From positions 1,363,820 to 1,427,819 of the forward strand of contig NZ_VKDD01000002.1 in assembly GCF_007097525.1 (NCBI RefSeq): DNA of 64,000 nt, given 5' to 3'. Under the pieces are notes generated by a model. It was not told where the DNA came from. It ran no database searches and was given only the letters and a program-made list of their open reading frames with translations. Of the stretch, positions 35,156-44,964 are shown piece after piece. Within the stretch, counting starts at the first letter, position 1; each line of letters starts with the position of its first letter. This stretch comes from Thalassomonas sp. M1454 (GTDB lineage: Bacteria; Pseudomonadota; Gammaproteobacteria; Enterobacterales; Alteromonadaceae). The position numbers and the translations under genes were made by a program.

Positions 35156-36283
35156 TTATTTTGGCTCACGAGCTTTCTCCAATAAGACTTTAGATTCTTG
35201 TAAGAAACTTTGGGCATCATCGCCAAACCAGTCGGCAACTTGATTAAACTTAGCAATAAAATCAATTTTACTGCCATTTTCAACGTGTTCAAGAAGTTCG
35301 ATAAATCGATGGGCAAAGCGTTTCATCATCACCACATTGTCTGGATTTGAGTAAATTATATCTGCATACAAGTTCGGATCTTGAGCAAATAAGCGACCAA
35401 CCATTGCAAGCTCTAAGCGGTAGATCGGAGAGCTCATCGCAAGTAACTGCTCAAGTTCAACGTTTTCTTGCATTAGGTGGTAACCATAACAAACCGTTGA
35501 AAAGTGACGCATTACTTGCACCATAGCCATTGCTTTATCGTGTTCAACAGCCGTAACTTGATAATTGTTAGCTCCCCAAACCGCAAACTGATCTAACAGC
35601 CATTGGTAACTTTCGCTGCCTCGGCCTTCACAAACAATAATAGTTTGTTTAATTAAGCCGGTAACATCAGGTCCAAACATAGGATGTAAACCAACTACAG
35701 GCCCCTTATGTACGGCTAACATTGCTTTTAGAGGGCTATCCTTAATACTAGTAATATCCGCTAAAATACAATCTTCAGGTAACGACGAAAGTTTATCTAT
35801 CGTCATATTAGTTAAGGTGATTGGAACTGCAACAATGACAAGGCCAGCGCCCGCTAAAATTTCATCGCTATTTGCCCAATCATCTTTTTCCAGTACACAA
35901 ACTTGGTAATTCGAACGATGAAATAAATCAACAAATACACCACCGAGTTGGCCTTTACCACCAATAACTACAACCTTACCTGCACTTTTATTTATGCATT
36001 GATAACCTTTCTCATCTTGGCTCGAGTATGAATCGCGCATAATACGACGAAAAAGATCCTCAACCAACTGCGTTGAAAGATTAGCATGCATCGCTTGCTT
36101 TTTTAACTTGCTAAGCAAAGCTTGTTCACGCTCAGGAGCAAAAATAGGCATACCTACTTTACTTTTAATGTCGCCAACACGAGCAGTTACTTCCCGGCGC
36201 TTTGCCAATAACGTTACTAACTCCTGGTCTATCTCATCAATTTCAATGCGGCATTGTTGTAGTTTATGCTCAAAATCTTTCAT
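35156..36283 (-). CDS. tyrA: Bifunctional chorismate mutase / prephenate dehydrogenase
   Basis: TyrA makes 4-hydroxyphenylpyruvate from chorismate for tyrosine synthesis. The 375 residues have an AroQ chorismate mutase (about 1-90; [21 protein letters not shown]), then a dehydrogenase with the NAD motif [20 protein letters not shown], and [10 protein letters not shown], the prephenate-binding His region. It follows aroF by 37 bp, as in the enteric aroF-tyrA operon. Confidence 0.96.
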   Translation of the reverse strand: MKDFEHKLQQCRIEIDEIDQELVTLLAKRREVTARVGDIKSKVGMPIFAPEREQALLSKLKKQAMHANLSTQLVEDLFRRIMRDSYSSQDEKGYQCINKSAGKVVVIGGKGQLGGVFVDLFHRSNYQVCVLEKDDWANSDEILAGAGLVIVAVPITLTNMTIDKLSSLPEDCILADITSIKDSPLKAMLAVHKGPVVGLHPMFGPDVTGLIKQTIIVCEGRGSESYQWLLDQFAVWGANNYQVTAVEHDKAMAMVQVMRHFSTVCYGYHLMQENVELEQLLAMSSPIYRLELAMVGRLFAQDPNLYADIIYSNPDNVVMMKRFAHRFIELLEHVENGSKIDFIAKFNQVADWFGDDAQSFLQESKVLLEKAREPK

Positions 36284-36320
36284 CGGTTCTCGTTTCAGTT
36301 GTTCTTATTTAATTGAATAT

Positions 36321-37406
36321 CTAACTAGCAATACGCTTAGGTAACACATTCTCTAACTTTGTCGCTGCATTAGCAAATACTTGCTCAGTTGCTTGCCAAT
36401 CGATACAAGCATCAGTTACAGATACACCATATGCTAATTCTTCCTTTGCAAGGTTAGAGCTTTGGTTGCCGGCATTTAAATGGCTTTCTAACATAATACC
36501 TATGATAGATTTGTTACCTTCACAAATTTGATTAACCACATTTTCGGCAACTAAAGGTTGGCGGTTGTGATCTTTACTTGAATTTGCATGGCTACAATCT
36601 ATAACTAAAGCTTGCGCTAGGCCAGCTTTTTCAAGGCTTTGTTCACAAATAGATACATTAACTGAATCATAATTAGGCTGTTTACCACCACGTAAAATTA
36701 CGTGCCCGTCAGGGTTACCTGAAGTTTTTAATAAAGATACTTGACCGTCACGGTTAATCCCCATAAAACGATGCGAAGATGCGGCAGACTCCATTGCATT
36801 TATTGCTACATCTAAACTACCGTTTGTGCCATTTTTAAAGCCTATAGGCATAGATAAACCACTTGCCATCTCACGGTGAGTTTGCGACTCAGTAGTACGA
36901 GCACCAATTGCAGACCAACTAAATAATTCAGCTAAGTACTGTGGTGAAATAGGATCTAAGGCTTCTGTTGCAAGCGGTAAACCTAATTCAGTTAAGTAAA
37001 TTAGTAATTCACGTGCTGTTTCTAAACCAGTTGTCACGTCAAAGCTGCCATCCATGTGAGGGTCATTGATTAAACCTTTCCAACCAACTGTTGTTCTTGG
37101 TTTTTCAAAATAAACACGCATTACGACATAAAGGGTATCTTTATACTGCTCTTGCAGAGATTTTAATTTACGACCATATTCTTTAGCAGCTTCAACATCA
37201 TGAACAGAACAAGGGCCTGAAATCACCAACAAACGGGCATCTTTTTTATGAATAATATTAGAGATAGTTTGTCTTGATGATAAAACAAATTGTCTGTCAT
37301 CTTCACTTAAAGGCAATTTATTGCGCAACTCGTTTGGCGTAATTAATACTTCTTCAGAGTTGACATGGATATCGTTTAATTTTTTATTTTCAGCTGCTAT
37401 TGACAT
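36321..37406 (-). CDS. aroF: 3-deoxy-7-phosphoheptulonate (DAHP) synthase, class I
   Basis: This enzyme condenses PEP and erythrose 4-phosphate in the first step of the shikimate pathway. The 361 residues show LVISGPCSVHDVEAAKEYG, RVYFEKPRTTVGWKGLINDP, the GARTTESQTHREMASGLSMPIGFKNGT block and IDCSHANSSKDH. The pairing with tyrA points to the tyrosine-regulated isozyme, hence aroF; the isozyme name is inferred from context. A short Tyr/Phe-rich leader frame precedes it at 37486-37542. Confidence 0.93.
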   Translation of the reverse strand: MSIAAENKKLNDIHVNSEEVLITPNELRNKLPLSEDDRQFVLSSRQTISNIIHKKDARLLVISGPCSVHDVEAAKEYGRKLKSLQEQYKDTLYVVMRVYFEKPRTTVGWKGLINDPHMDGSFDVTTGLETARELLIYLTELGLPLATEALDPISPQYLAELFSWSAIGARTTESQTHREMASGLSMPIGFKNGTNGSLDVAINAMESAASSHRFMGINRDGQVSLLKTSGNPDGHVILRGGKQPNYDSVNVSICEQSLEKAGLAQALVIDCSHANSSKDHNRQPLVAENVVNQICEGNKSIIGIMLESHLNAGNQSSNLAKEELAYGVSVTDACIDWQATEQVFANAATKLENVLPKRIAS

Positions 37407-37485
37407 AATAAGTCCGATTTTAGTTTTGTTATAAAGAAAGTTAAATGTAATTTGTACGGGTGAAGCAAAGGATCGGTAAGTAGAC
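37407..37485 (-). promoter_or_regulatory. aroF 5' leader RNA with possible alternative pairing
   Basis: On the minus strand CCGAT (37476-37472) can pair with ATCGG (37418-37414), which overlaps the GGA that would serve as the aroF Shine-Dalgarno. The CC of that arm is also part of the hairpin at the leader stop codon. The two structures exclude each other, as required for translational attenuation. This is a model by eye with short stems. Confidence 0.25.
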
Positions 37486-37542
37486 CTACCAATAAAGATG
37501 GGTAAAGCGATAATATCGGAATGTGGTGTAATTAAGTTGCAT
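37486..37542 (-). CDS. Candidate Tyr-rich leader peptide of the aroF-tyrA transcript
   Basis: An 18-codon frame, ATG at 37542 to TAG, encodes MQLNYTTFRYYRFTHLYW: four Tyr, two Phe and one Trp. It ends 80 bases before the aroF start on the same strand. A hairpin GGTAGG-TCTA-CTTACC (37490-37475) begins at its last codon. No classical T-run terminator follows, so if it regulates, it may act on aroF translation or by another route. The ribosome site (GAAG) is very close to the ATG, a weak point. Confidence 0.5.
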   Translation of the reverse strand: MQLNYTTFRYYRFTHLYW

Positions 37543-37690
37543 AACTTCGAATTAGTACCGTAAATATTGAAAACTGTATTCGCTTGTCTGAAGCCAAATT
37601 AAATGGATAGCTTCATTTAGTAGTTTATTAATATCAGCTTTTAATTACGCTATGCAAGTAAAACTTTAGGCCTTTATGATATTAGTTATA

Positions 37691-37713
37691 AAAAAGGAGC
37701 CAACAGGCTCCTT
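37691..37713 (-). terminator. acs terminator
   Basis: AAGGAGCC-AACA-GGCTCCTT is an 8-bp stem, followed on the minus strand by a T run. It lies about 30 bp past the acs stop. Confidence 0.85.
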
Positions 37714-37744
37714 AATTCATTTTATATTCGTAATTTAACAAAAA

Positions 37745-39688
37745 TTAGCGTAATAAACGATGTTCAATAAGTTCATCAACAACGCTCGGATCGGCTAACG
37801 TTGAAGTATCTCCTAATGTACCTATGTCATTTTCAGCAATTTTACGCAATATACGACGCATTATTTTGCCTGAACGAGTTTTAGGTAAACCGGGTGCCCA
37901 TTGAATAAGATCTGGTTTTGAGAAACTGCCTAGCTCTTTGGCAACTAAAGCTTTTAGCTCAGCGATTAGCTCTTCACTTTCGACTTCATCATGCATAAGA
38001 GTTACGTAAGCATATACACCCTGCCCTTTAACATCATGTGGATAGCCAACAACTGCGGCTTCGGAAATTTTTGGATGTAGTACTAAGGCACTTTCGATTT
38101 CAGCAGTACCTAAACGATGCCCTGAAACATTAAGTACATCATCAATACGGCCAAGGATCCAATAATAGCCATCGCTATCGCGCTGCGCGCCATCACCGGT
38201 ATAGTAATAACCATCAAATTGACTAAAGTAGGTTTGGTGTGAACGTTCATGATCGCCATAAACTGTCGTCATTTGTCCTGGCCAGCTAGCTTTCATCAAT
38301 AATGGACCGCGAGCTTCACCCTCAAGTTCTGCACCATTGTCTTTATCAACAATAACAGGCTCAACACCAAAGAAAGGTAAACCAGCAGCGCCGGGCTTCA
38401 TTCCTGCAGAGCCAGGTAATGAAGTAATTAATATGCCACCAGTTTCGGTTTGCCACCAGGTATCAACTATAGGACAGTTACTGTTACCAATAATTTCATA
38501 GTACCAATGCCATGCTTCAGGGTTAATAGGCTCACCAACACTACCTAGCAGGCGCAGAGAAGATAAATCTTTACTGTTAGGGAATTCATCTCCTATCCCC
38601 ATCAACGCACGTATCGCTGTTGGCGCGGTGTAGAAAACATTAATTTTATGACGTTCAACCATATCCCAACAACGCCCTGCATCAGGGTAAGTAGGCACAC
38701 CTTCAAAAACTAATGTTGTAGCCGCATTTGCTAGCGGTCCATAAAAAATATAACTATGACCAGTGATCCAACCAGCATCTGCAGTACACCAATAAATATC
38801 GCCATCACGATAATCAAATACGTATTTATGTGTCATAGCCGCATATAAAAGATAGCCACCGGTACTATGTTGAACACCTTTAGGAGTACCCGTTGAACCA
38901 GAAGTGTATAAAATAAATAGTGGGTCTTCTGCATTAACCATTACAGGTTCACAATCAGCTGATGCCTTTGCCATTTCGGTTTGATAATCAACATCAATAG
39001 AGTCATTCCAAGCGATATCTGCACCAGTTCGTTTAACAACAATTACGCTGTGCACGTTTGCACAATCATTAACGGCTTTATCAACATTAGTTTTCAGAGG
39101 GAATTTTTTACCGCCACGAACACTTTCATCAGCAGTGATAACAACTTGGCAGTCGGCATCAATAATGCGAGATTTAAGTGATTCCGCGGAAAAGCCGCCA
39201 AAGACAACAGAGTGCACTGCGCCAAGACGTGCACAAGCAAGCATAGCAAAACCAACTTCAGGGATCATAGGCATATAAATACATACACGGTCCCCCTTTT
39301 TAACGCCACGTGCTTTTAACACGTTAGCAAATTTACACACTTGCTGATGTAACTCGTTATAAGTGATATGTCGGGTATCACTAGGCTCATCACCTTCAAA
39401 GATAATAGCGGTTTGCTCGCCGCGAGTTGCTAAGTGGCGGTCGATGCAGTTATAACTAACATTTAACTGACCACCTTTAAACCACTCAACATCAGCCTTT
39501 TTAAAGTCAACGTTACGAACGCTGTCAAAAGGCTTACCCCAGTCAAGAAACTGTGTTGCTTGCTCTGCCCAGAACTTTTCAGGCTGCTCAATTGATTGTT
39601 GATAAAGCTCTTTATATCTAGCTTCATCAATGTATGTATTAGCTTTGGCAGCATCTTTGATAGGATAAAATTTTTCTAATGGATTCAT
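37745..39688 (-). CDS. acs: Acetyl-CoA synthetase
   Basis: Acs activates acetate to acetyl-CoA by way of acetyl-AMP. The 647 residues match the family length. Visible motifs are [23 protein letters not shown] (P-loop A3), [10 protein letters not shown] (A5), [20 protein letters not shown] (A7/A8), [14 protein letters not shown] and the C-terminal [11 protein letters not shown], whose Lys is the usual acetylation site. It is divergent from the OmpA-like gene; a perfect 16-bp palindrome lies 139 bp upstream. Confidence 0.97.
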   Translation of the reverse strand: MNPLEKFYPIKDAAKANTYIDEARYKELYQQSIEQPEKFWAEQATQFLDWGKPFDSVRNVDFKKADVEWFKGGQLNVSYNCIDRHLATRGEQTAIIFEGDEPSDTRHITYNELHQQVCKFANVLKARGVKKGDRVCIYMPMIPEVGFAMLACARLGAVHSVVFGGFSAESLKSRIIDADCQVVITADESVRGGKKFPLKTNVDKAVNDCANVHSVIVVKRTGADIAWNDSIDVDYQTEMAKASADCEPVMVNAEDPLFILYTSGSTGTPKGVQHSTGGYLLYAAMTHKYVFDYRDGDIYWCTADAGWITGHSYIFYGPLANAATTLVFEGVPTYPDAGRCWDMVERHKINVFYTAPTAIRALMGIGDEFPNSKDLSSLRLLGSVGEPINPEAWHWYYEIIGNSNCPIVDTWWQTETGGILITSLPGSAGMKPGAAGLPFFGVEPVIVDKDNGAELEGEARGPLLMKASWPGQMTTVYGDHERSHQTYFSQFDGYYYTGDGAQRDSDGYYWILGRIDDVLNVSGHRLGTAEIESALVLHPKISEAAVVGYPHDVKGQGVYAYVTLMHDEVESEELIAELKALVAKELGSFSKPDLIQWAPGLPKTRSGKIMRRILRKIAENDIGTLGDTSTLADPSVVDELIEHRLLR

Positions 39689-39826
39689 ACTTTTGTCGCC
39701 TAAATTAGTATTAATTTTTTATTATTATTTGCTTTTATTAAATATCATTCCCTAAGCATAGTAAAAGCTAGCAATATTAAAATTGTTTGTCATCTTAATA
39801 AATTGTAAAACATATAAAAACACACA

Positions 39827-39842
39827 ATGACAGCGCTGTCAT
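39827..39842. promoter_or_regulatory. Perfect 16-bp palindrome, LacI-family-type operator candidate
   Basis: ATGACAGCGCTGTCAT is fully symmetric and has the central GCGC with flanking T-G/C-A pattern common to LacI/GalR-family operators. It is in the acs / OmpA-like divergent region, 139 bp from the acs start and 120 bp from the OmpA-like start. No LacI-family gene is in the window. Confidence 0.5.
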
Positions 39843-39961
39843 CATGTTTTGTTAATTTAATGTATCGTATTTGAATTTAAAAGATGTAGTAATGAAAACA
39901 ATGACAAAATAAGATAACATGTTATAACTTAATAATAAGCTCATTAACTTTGGTCATTTAC

Positions 39962-40420
39962 ATGAAAAAATTACTTGTTCTCAGTGTGTTAACTCTCCTT
40001 TGTGCCTGCCAACATCGTGCTAATTTTAAAAGTGCAAATGTTATTAAACCACACCTAGATGCTGAAATAACTGCTGAGCCAGAAGAGCAAAAAGTAGAAA
40101 TTGAATTACAACGCTTTGTTTATTTTGATTTCAATTCAGCAGAGCTATCACAGCAGAGCAAATTGGTTTTAGACTCGCACATAGAAGCTATGAAAATGAT
40201 TAAACAAGGTAAAATTGTTTTACAAGGTCATACAGATCAAGTTGGTGGCGAAGAGTTTAACCATGGTTTAGCGAAGCAACGAGCAACCTCTGTTTGGGTT
40301 TACTTGGTGAAGTCTGGTATTAGTGAAGAGCATTTAGTTGCGGTAAGCATGGGCAAAGGGGATGAAAACCGGAAAGGCGCCGATCCTAAAACAGATAGAC
40401 ATGTTGAAATCATGTACTAA
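39962..40420 (+). CDS. OmpA-family peptidoglycan-associated lipoprotein
   Basis: I chose the ATG at 39962 (MKKLLVLSVLTLLCAC), which gives a lipoprotein signal; the frame also has an upstream TTG. The 152-residue protein has an OmpA C-terminal domain: YFDFNSAELSQQSK, LQGHTDQVGGEEFNHGLAKQRA and a closing DRHVEIMY. The peptidoglycan-binding Asp (HTDQVG) and Arg (KQRA) are present. It should tether the outer membrane to peptidoglycan. It is short, without a beta-barrel. Confidence 0.9.
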   Translation: MKKLLVLSVLTLLCACQHRANFKSANVIKPHLDAEITAEPEEQKVEIELQRFVYFDFNSAELSQQSKLVLDSHIEAMKMIKQGKIVLQGHTDQVGGEEFNHGLAKQRATSVWVYLVKSGISEEHLVAVSMGKGDENRKGADPKTDRHVEIMY

Positions 40421-40480
40421 TCTAACAGGGTATTGCTATAAATCTACAACTATATTTTTAAATAAAGTTGTAAATTATAG

Positions 40481-40730
40481 GCTACCGAAACAGCGCCGTC
40501 CTTGGCGTTTCGGCATACCCCACGTCCATTGCTACAAATTTAACGCCATGACGTACACGATGTACTAATGCCATGATCGCACGGATGCGAATGAATTGCC
40601 CTTGGCCAAATTTGCATACTTATATTTACACGATGTAATGTATGCGATTTTCTCATGGACGAGACAAAAATCGTCATCCTGTGAGCTACCGATACTTCGC
40701 TCCCGGCGGTATAGGATTACGACCATCCTT
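40481..40730. repeat. Composite palindromic intergenic repeat, copy A
   Basis: The stretch is a chain of hairpins: CCGAAAC...GTTTCGG, then AAATTTGCATAC...GTATGCGATTT, then GACGA...TCGTC, then CCGATAC...GGTATAGG. The 40602-40728 part matches 54406-54530 (copy B) over about 125 bp with few differences. GTTTCGGCATACCCCAC (from 40507) also recurs in copy B. It abuts the rplS terminator. Open frames here on either strand are by-products of the repeat, not genes. Confidence 0.8.
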
Positions 40731-40736
40731 GGTCGC

Positions 40737-40770
40737 AAAAAAAAAGGTCTGCAATTGCAGACCTTTTTTC
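40737..40770 (-). terminator. rpsP-rimM-trmD-rplS operon terminator
   Basis: AAAAAGGTCTGCAA and TTGCAGACCTTTTT form a perfect inverted repeat. On the minus strand it is followed by nine T residues. It lies just past the rplS stop. Confidence 0.9.
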
Positions 40771-40784
40771 GAACAAGTAATAAA

Positions 40785-41135
40785 TTACTTACCCAACTTT
40801 TCCTTGATACGTGCTTTCTTACCAGAAAGTTCACGTAGGTAGTAAAGTTTAGCTTGACGTACATCACCACGGCGTTTAACTGAAATCTCAGCAACAACAG
40901 GGCTATGTGTCTGGAATACACGCTCTACACCTTCACCGTTCGAAATTTTACGAACAGTAAAAGCTGAATGCAATCCGCGGTTTTTCTTAGCGATAACAAC
41001 ACCTTCAAATGCTTGAAGACGTTCTTTGCTACCTTCTTTTACTTTAACTTTAACAACTAAAGTATCACCAGGTGCAAACGCTGGTACGTCTTTTTTCATT
41101 TGCTCTGCTTCAAGAGCTTTAATGATATTACTCAT
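40785..41135 (-). CDS. rplS: Ribosomal protein bL19
   Basis: bL19 sits at the 30S/50S interface. The 116 residues match the family: [56 protein letters not shown] and [26 protein letters not shown] ending. Last gene of the four-gene operon. Confidence 0.98.
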   Translation of the reverse strand: MSNIIKALEAEQMKKDVPAFAPGDTLVVKVKVKEGSKERLQAFEGVVIAKKNRGLHSAFTVRKISNGEGVERVFQTHSPVVAEISVKRRGDVRQAKLYYLRELSGKKARIKEKLGK

Positions 41136-41171
41136 TTTAATTCACCTTTTTCCTAGAGTTCACCGAACCGA

Positions 41172-41927
41172 TCAAGAGTTATGTTTAGCTTTAATAGCCT
41201 TTAACACTTTCTCTTGCTCCTCGGTCAGAGCTAGGTTAGTTAGTAACTCTGGACGTCGTTTCCAAGTTCTTTCTAATGACTGTTGCATGCGCCATTCGCG
41301 TATATTTTTATGATTACCACTTAGCAAAACACTTGGCACTGATTTATCATCCAGAATTTCTGGTCTAGTGTAGTGTGGACAATCTAATAAGCCGTCAGAA
41401 AATGAATCCTGCTCAGCTGATTGATTATGTCCTAATACACCAGGAATAAATCTAGCCACTGCATCAATTAAGGTCATTGCCGGTAATTCACCGCCAGTTA
41501 ACACAAAATCGCCGATAGACCACTCTTCGTCGATATCCGACTCGATTAATCTTTCGTCTATGCCTTCATAACGCCCTGCAATTAAAATCAGAGATTTATG
41601 ATTTGATAATTCACGTACACCCGTTTGGTCAAGCTTTCGTCCCTGAGGTGATAAGTAGATCACATGCGCATCTTCGCCAGCCGATTTTTTTGCTGCGTTA
41701 ATGGCATCCCGCAATGGTTGCACCATCATAAGCATTCCCGGACCACCGCCATAAGGACGATCATCAACGGTGCGATGCTTATCATGAGTAAAGTCTCTTG
41801 GATTCCTAGTTTGGAATTCAATTAACCCATTACGAATCGCTCTTCCTGTCACTCCAGACTCAGTGATAGCAGTAAACATTTCCGGAAAAAGGCTTATCAC
41901 CTCTATCCTCATTTTGCTGTTATCCAT
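41172..41927 (-). CDS. trmD: tRNA (guanine-N1)-methyltransferase TrmD
   Basis: TrmD methylates G37 of tRNAs to prevent frameshifting. It has the SPOUT trefoil-knot motifs: [40 protein letters not shown] and the [15 protein letters not shown] knot. The ATG at 41927 starts 4 bp past the rimM stop; the ATG at 41912 ([13 protein letters not shown]) aligns with the usual family start and is a good alternative. The longer frame overlapping rimM is not needed. Confidence 0.96.
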   Translation of the reverse strand: MDNSKMRIEVISLFPEMFTAITESGVTGRAIRNGLIEFQTRNPRDFTHDKHRTVDDRPYGGGPGMLMMVQPLRDAINAAKKSAGEDAHVIYLSPQGRKLDQTGVRELSNHKSLILIAGRYEGIDERLIESDIDEEWSIGDFVLTGGELPAMTLIDAVARFIPGVLGHNQSAEQDSFSDGLLDCPHYTRPEILDDKSVPSVLLSGNHKNIREWRMQQSLERTWKRRPELLTNLALTEEQEKVLKAIKAKHNS

Positions 41928-41931
41928 TGAG

Positions 41932-42453
41932 TTAGAAACCTGGATCCCAATCCACGTCAATTTGTTTCGAATCAAGTGAAACATTATGGATCACTTGTTC
42001 ATCTATATAAGGAATTAACCTTTCTTTTTTGCCAAACCCATCATTAGGGTTGGCTTTAACAACCAGTACATCATTAGAGCCGGTTTCCATGATGTCTGTT
42101 ACTTTACCAAAGTTATAACCTTGGCTGTTCACCACATCCATTCCGATCAGATCTCGCCAGTAAAACTCACCTTCCGGTAATTCTGGCAATACATCACTCT
42201 CAACTACAATTTCAGCTCCAGTTCTTAACTGGGCATCCGTGCGGTCATTGATATCAGCAAATTTGGCAATTAAACTATTACTGTGTTTACGCCATTCAGT
42301 TACTGTTACTGTTTGCTTTTTTCCACCTAAGGTAAGAACCCAAGGTGAATAGTTAAAAATTGCCTGAGGATCATCAGTAAAAGAATGAATTTTCAACCAA
42401 CCTTTAATGCCGTAAACAGCACCGATTTTTCCAAGGGTGACTTCTTTTTTCAT
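41932..42453 (-). CDS. rimM: 16S rRNA processing protein RimM
   Basis: RimM helps assemble the 30S head around S19. The 173 residues include the N-terminal barrel ([23 protein letters not shown]) and the C-terminal PRC-barrel ([37 protein letters not shown], then [10 protein letters not shown]). Third from the end in the operon, 34 bp after rpsP. Confidence 0.97.
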   Translation of the reverse strand: MKKEVTLGKIGAVYGIKGWLKIHSFTDDPQAIFNYSPWVLTLGGKKQTVTVTEWRKHSNSLIAKFADINDRTDAQLRTGAEIVVESDVLPELPEGEFYWRDLIGMDVVNSQGYNFGKVTDIMETGSNDVLVVKANPNDGFGKKERLIPYIDEQVIHNVSLDSKQIDVDWDPGF

Positions 42454-42487
42454 TTTTACTTTTGCTCCCGCAATTTCACTAAATTAA

Positions 42488-42733
42488 TTAAGCCGCAGTT
42501 GCGTCTTTAACTAACTTAGCTACACGATCAGATAATGTAGCACCTAAACCAACCCAATGGTTTACGCGATCAACGTCTAAACGAAGTTTTTCAGATTGAC
42601 CTTGTGCAGTAGGGTTGAAGAAACCAACTTTCTCGATGAAACGACCATCGCGAGAGTTACGGCTGTCAGCAACAACCACCTGATAAAATGGACGCTTTTT
42701 TGCGCCGCCACGAGCTAAACGAATGGTAACCAT
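42488..42733 (-). CDS. rpsP: Ribosomal protein bS16
   Basis: I chose the ATG at 42733 because it matches the family start [20 protein letters not shown] and has a GAGGA ribosome site; the frame is open 50 codons further up. The 81-residue product is the normal length. First gene of the operon, so the promoter lies between here and the EamA gene at 42993, which is divergent. Confidence 0.97.
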   Translation of the reverse strand: MVTIRLARGGAKKRPFYQVVVADSRNSRDGRFIEKVGFFNPTAQGQSEKLRLDVDRVNHWVGLGATLSDRVAKLVKDATAA

Positions 42734-42992
42734 ACCGTCCTCTATATTTAAGTTATAAAACGAATTTTCCAGACACTTTCTAACCCACAAGGGATAGAAA
42801 AGCTCGCAGATTTTACGCTTTTGCCGAGAAAAAGCAACCTTTAATACCAAATTAAGGTAAAGATAGTTGAAAATAATCAACAAAAGTCGAGCTATAAACC
42901 AACTTGTAGGTTAGAATCTCGCCCAATATTAAGTATACACCTGCGATTAAGTAGCTATTTTAACAGTAAATAGCGCCCAAAATGGTAACAGA

Positions 42993-43958
42993 ATGTCAAC
43001 AGCACAAAATAATAATGTTAAAGGGTTAATGTTAGCTCTTATTACCGCCATTATGTGGGGGTTACTGCCACTCGCTTTAGTTAGCGTTTTACAATTAATG
43101 GATTCGTATACCATTACTTGGTATCGATTTATGTTTGCGGCTGTGTTTGTCGGTTTAATGCTTTTTAAAAGTAATAAGATTCCAAGTGGGATCTTACAAA
43201 GTAAAAGTTTAATGAAGCGCATGCTGTTTGCTGCAGTGTTCTTATCATTAAACTATATATTGTATTTGAGTTCTTTATATTTCGTTCCTGGCGAAACCGC
43301 ACAAATGCTAATACAAATGGCACCATTTATGATGTTAATTGGCAGTGTGCTATTTTTAAAAGAATCTTTTTCTCGTGGTCAAATGGTTGGTTCAATCGTT
43401 TTAATCTCAGGCTTGGTTTTATTCTTCAATCAACAGTTCACAGCCCAAGAAAGCTTAAGTAATGACGATTTTATAACAGGGTTAGTAATAATGATTGGCG
43501 CATCTTTTACTTGGGCTACCTACGCTATTTTGCAAAAGCAGATGCTAAATCATTTTAATTCAAACCAAATTATGTGGTGTATCTATCTACTTAGCGCCCT
43601 ATTCTTTTTACCGGCTTCATCACCAGGTGATATATTATCACTGGACATGTTGTCATTAGTGCTATTAGTTTTTTGTTGTGCAAATACATTAATCGCCTAT
43701 GGCACATTTGCCGAGTCGTTAAAATACTGGCCGGCATCGAAAGTAAGTGCTGTACTGGCAATAACTCCGCTATTAACAGTATTATTTGCAACCATTGCTG
43801 AAGGTATTTGGCCAAGTTTCTTCTCAGCTCAAGAGCTAAACACGCTTGCTTATGTTGGCGCTTGCTTAGTTGTATTAGGGTCGATGTTGACAGCGTTAGG
43901 TAATAAAATATTATCAAGAGATAATATGCGAGCTTTGAAAAGAATAATAATCCGCTAA
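42993..43958 (+). CDS. EamA/DMT-family transporter
   Basis: The 321-residue membrane protein has about ten hydrophobic segments in two EamA repeats. The first begins GLMLALITAIMWGLLPLALVSV with a conserved W-Y-R-F pattern; the second begins GLVIMIGASFTWATYAILQKQML. The drug/metabolite transporter family exports amino acids, nucleotides or other small molecules. The substrate is not predictable. Single-gene unit. Confidence 0.9.
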   Translation: MSTAQNNNVKGLMLALITAIMWGLLPLALVSVLQLMDSYTITWYRFMFAAVFVGLMLFKSNKIPSGILQSKSLMKRMLFAAVFLSLNYILYLSSLYFVPGETAQMLIQMAPFMMLIGSVLFLKESFSRGQMVGSIVLISGLVLFFNQQFTAQESLSNDDFITGLVIMIGASFTWATYAILQKQMLNHFNSNQIMWCIYLLSALFFLPASSPGDILSLDMLSLVLLVFCCANTLIAYGTFAESLKYWPASKVSAVLAITPLLTVLFATIAEGIWPSFFSAQELNTLAYVGACLVVLGSMLTALGNKILSRDNMRALKRIIIR

Positions 43959-44006
43959 ATAATAGGGGTAACGATAAGGTTGCTAATATCATTACCCCTA
44001 TTATTT
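43958..44006. terminator. Bidirectional terminator
   Basis: AATAATAGGGGTAA and TTACCCCTATTATT form a 14-bp stem with a 20-base loop. It lies between the convergent EamA and methyltransferase genes. Confidence 0.75.
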
Positions 44007-44010
44007 TTAG

Positions 44011-44853
44011 TTACTTTTTCTGCGCGCTAACACCCATCAAATGCTCTACCTTTTCAATATTGTAAAAACCTGCCTTTTTTAGTCGACGTATTACGCCATC
44101 AACAAAGCTACTGCCTTGCTTAACTATTTGCGGGTTACCGGTGTAGTGAAATAAGCGACCACTTGGGCGAAGAACTCGGTAAATTTCACGATAAAAGTCT
44201 TCACTATATAACTCCCCCGCTAAAGAGAATCGTGGGGGATCGTGAATTACTGCATCAAAAGAGCTTGTTTGCATAGTAGTTATCAATTCATAGCTACTAC
44301 CATGGAGTTGCACAATACCATTGTTTGTTAAGTCTTGTGACCAAGGGTTTTGTGCCCTCAGCCCCATGACCTGCTGACTCAGTTCAATTGTAGTTACTTC
44401 GCTTGCACCTAATCGGTGAGCAGATATTGCGGCATAACCTAAACCACTACAGCAGTCTAGTACCTTATCACCAGCTCGTACTGCTTTTTGCGCCATTTCA
44501 GAGGCACTAGTGAAAGGATCAGTGCCTTTTGATATATGCATTTTAACACCGCTGATCTCTAACAAAGGAGCACCTGCAGTAGGGACTAGTTTATAGTAAC
44601 CAACGCTTCTATCTTCTAAGGGCTCAATATCACCTTCTTCACACAAGAAAATTCTTTGTGTTTTTTTGGCAATCCTTTTTAGTTGAGTAACTGAGAGTTC
44701 ATTGTTTTGATCTAAAACTAAACAATCATCTACTATTGAATAATCAGCTTCAGATATATTTAAATCAGTTGATAATCGGACACTTGCTTGTCTTTTTTTT
44801 ATCGCATCTAATGCTTGCTGAGCATTGATAGAATGGAGGTAATAACTCGACAT
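44011..44853 (-). CDS. Class I SAM-dependent methyltransferase
   Basis: The 280 residues have an N-terminal domain (about 1-110) and a Rossmann methyltransferase domain: motif I KVLDCCSGLGYAAI, the acidic end of strand 2 in VTTIELS, and motif IV VIHDPPRFS. A DPPR motif resembles the D/N-P-P-Y of base or amino-group methyltransferases, so an RNA or similar substrate is possible. No close named family recognised. Confidence 0.85.
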   Translation of the reverse strand: MSSYYLHSINAQQALDAIKKRQASVRLSTDLNISEADYSIVDDCLVLDQNNELSVTQLKRIAKKTQRIFLCEEGDIEPLEDRSVGYYKLVPTAGAPLLEISGVKMHISKGTDPFTSASEMAQKAVRAGDKVLDCCSGLGYAAISAHRLGASEVTTIELSQQVMGLRAQNPWSQDLTNNGIVQLHGSSYELITTMQTSSFDAVIHDPPRFSLAGELYSEDFYREIYRVLRPSGRLFHYTGNPQIVKQGSSFVDGVIRRLKKAGFYNIEKVEHLMGVSAQKK

Positions 44854-44964
44854 ATAATTAGCCTATCTAGTTAAGTTTTTATATTTTAAGTAATAAAGCA
44901 AAGGAGCTTACTCAAATTAGCAGTTATATTACTGCATTCCTCTATAAGCTCGAGTTATCCTCTA

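Noticed and set aside
34636..35316. Longer version of the thioredoxin-like protein (226 residues)
   Set aside because: Its first 58 codons overlap tyrA in another frame, whereas the ATG at 35142 gives a proper signal or anchor peptide.
37475..37490. Hairpin GGTAGG-TCTA-CTTACC as an aroF transcription terminator
   Set aside because: No T run follows it on the minus strand and the stem is only 6 bp with one G-U. It is kept only as part of a possible translational switch.
40362..40921. Several overlapping open frames of 66-118 codons on both strands
   Set aside because: They lie in the hairpin-rich composite repeat or cross the rplS terminator and gene. They have Cys/Arg-rich, non-protein-like composition.
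42488..42883. Extended bS16 frame (131 residues)
   Set aside because: The family start [10 protein letters not shown] and a GAGGA ribosome site fall at 42733.
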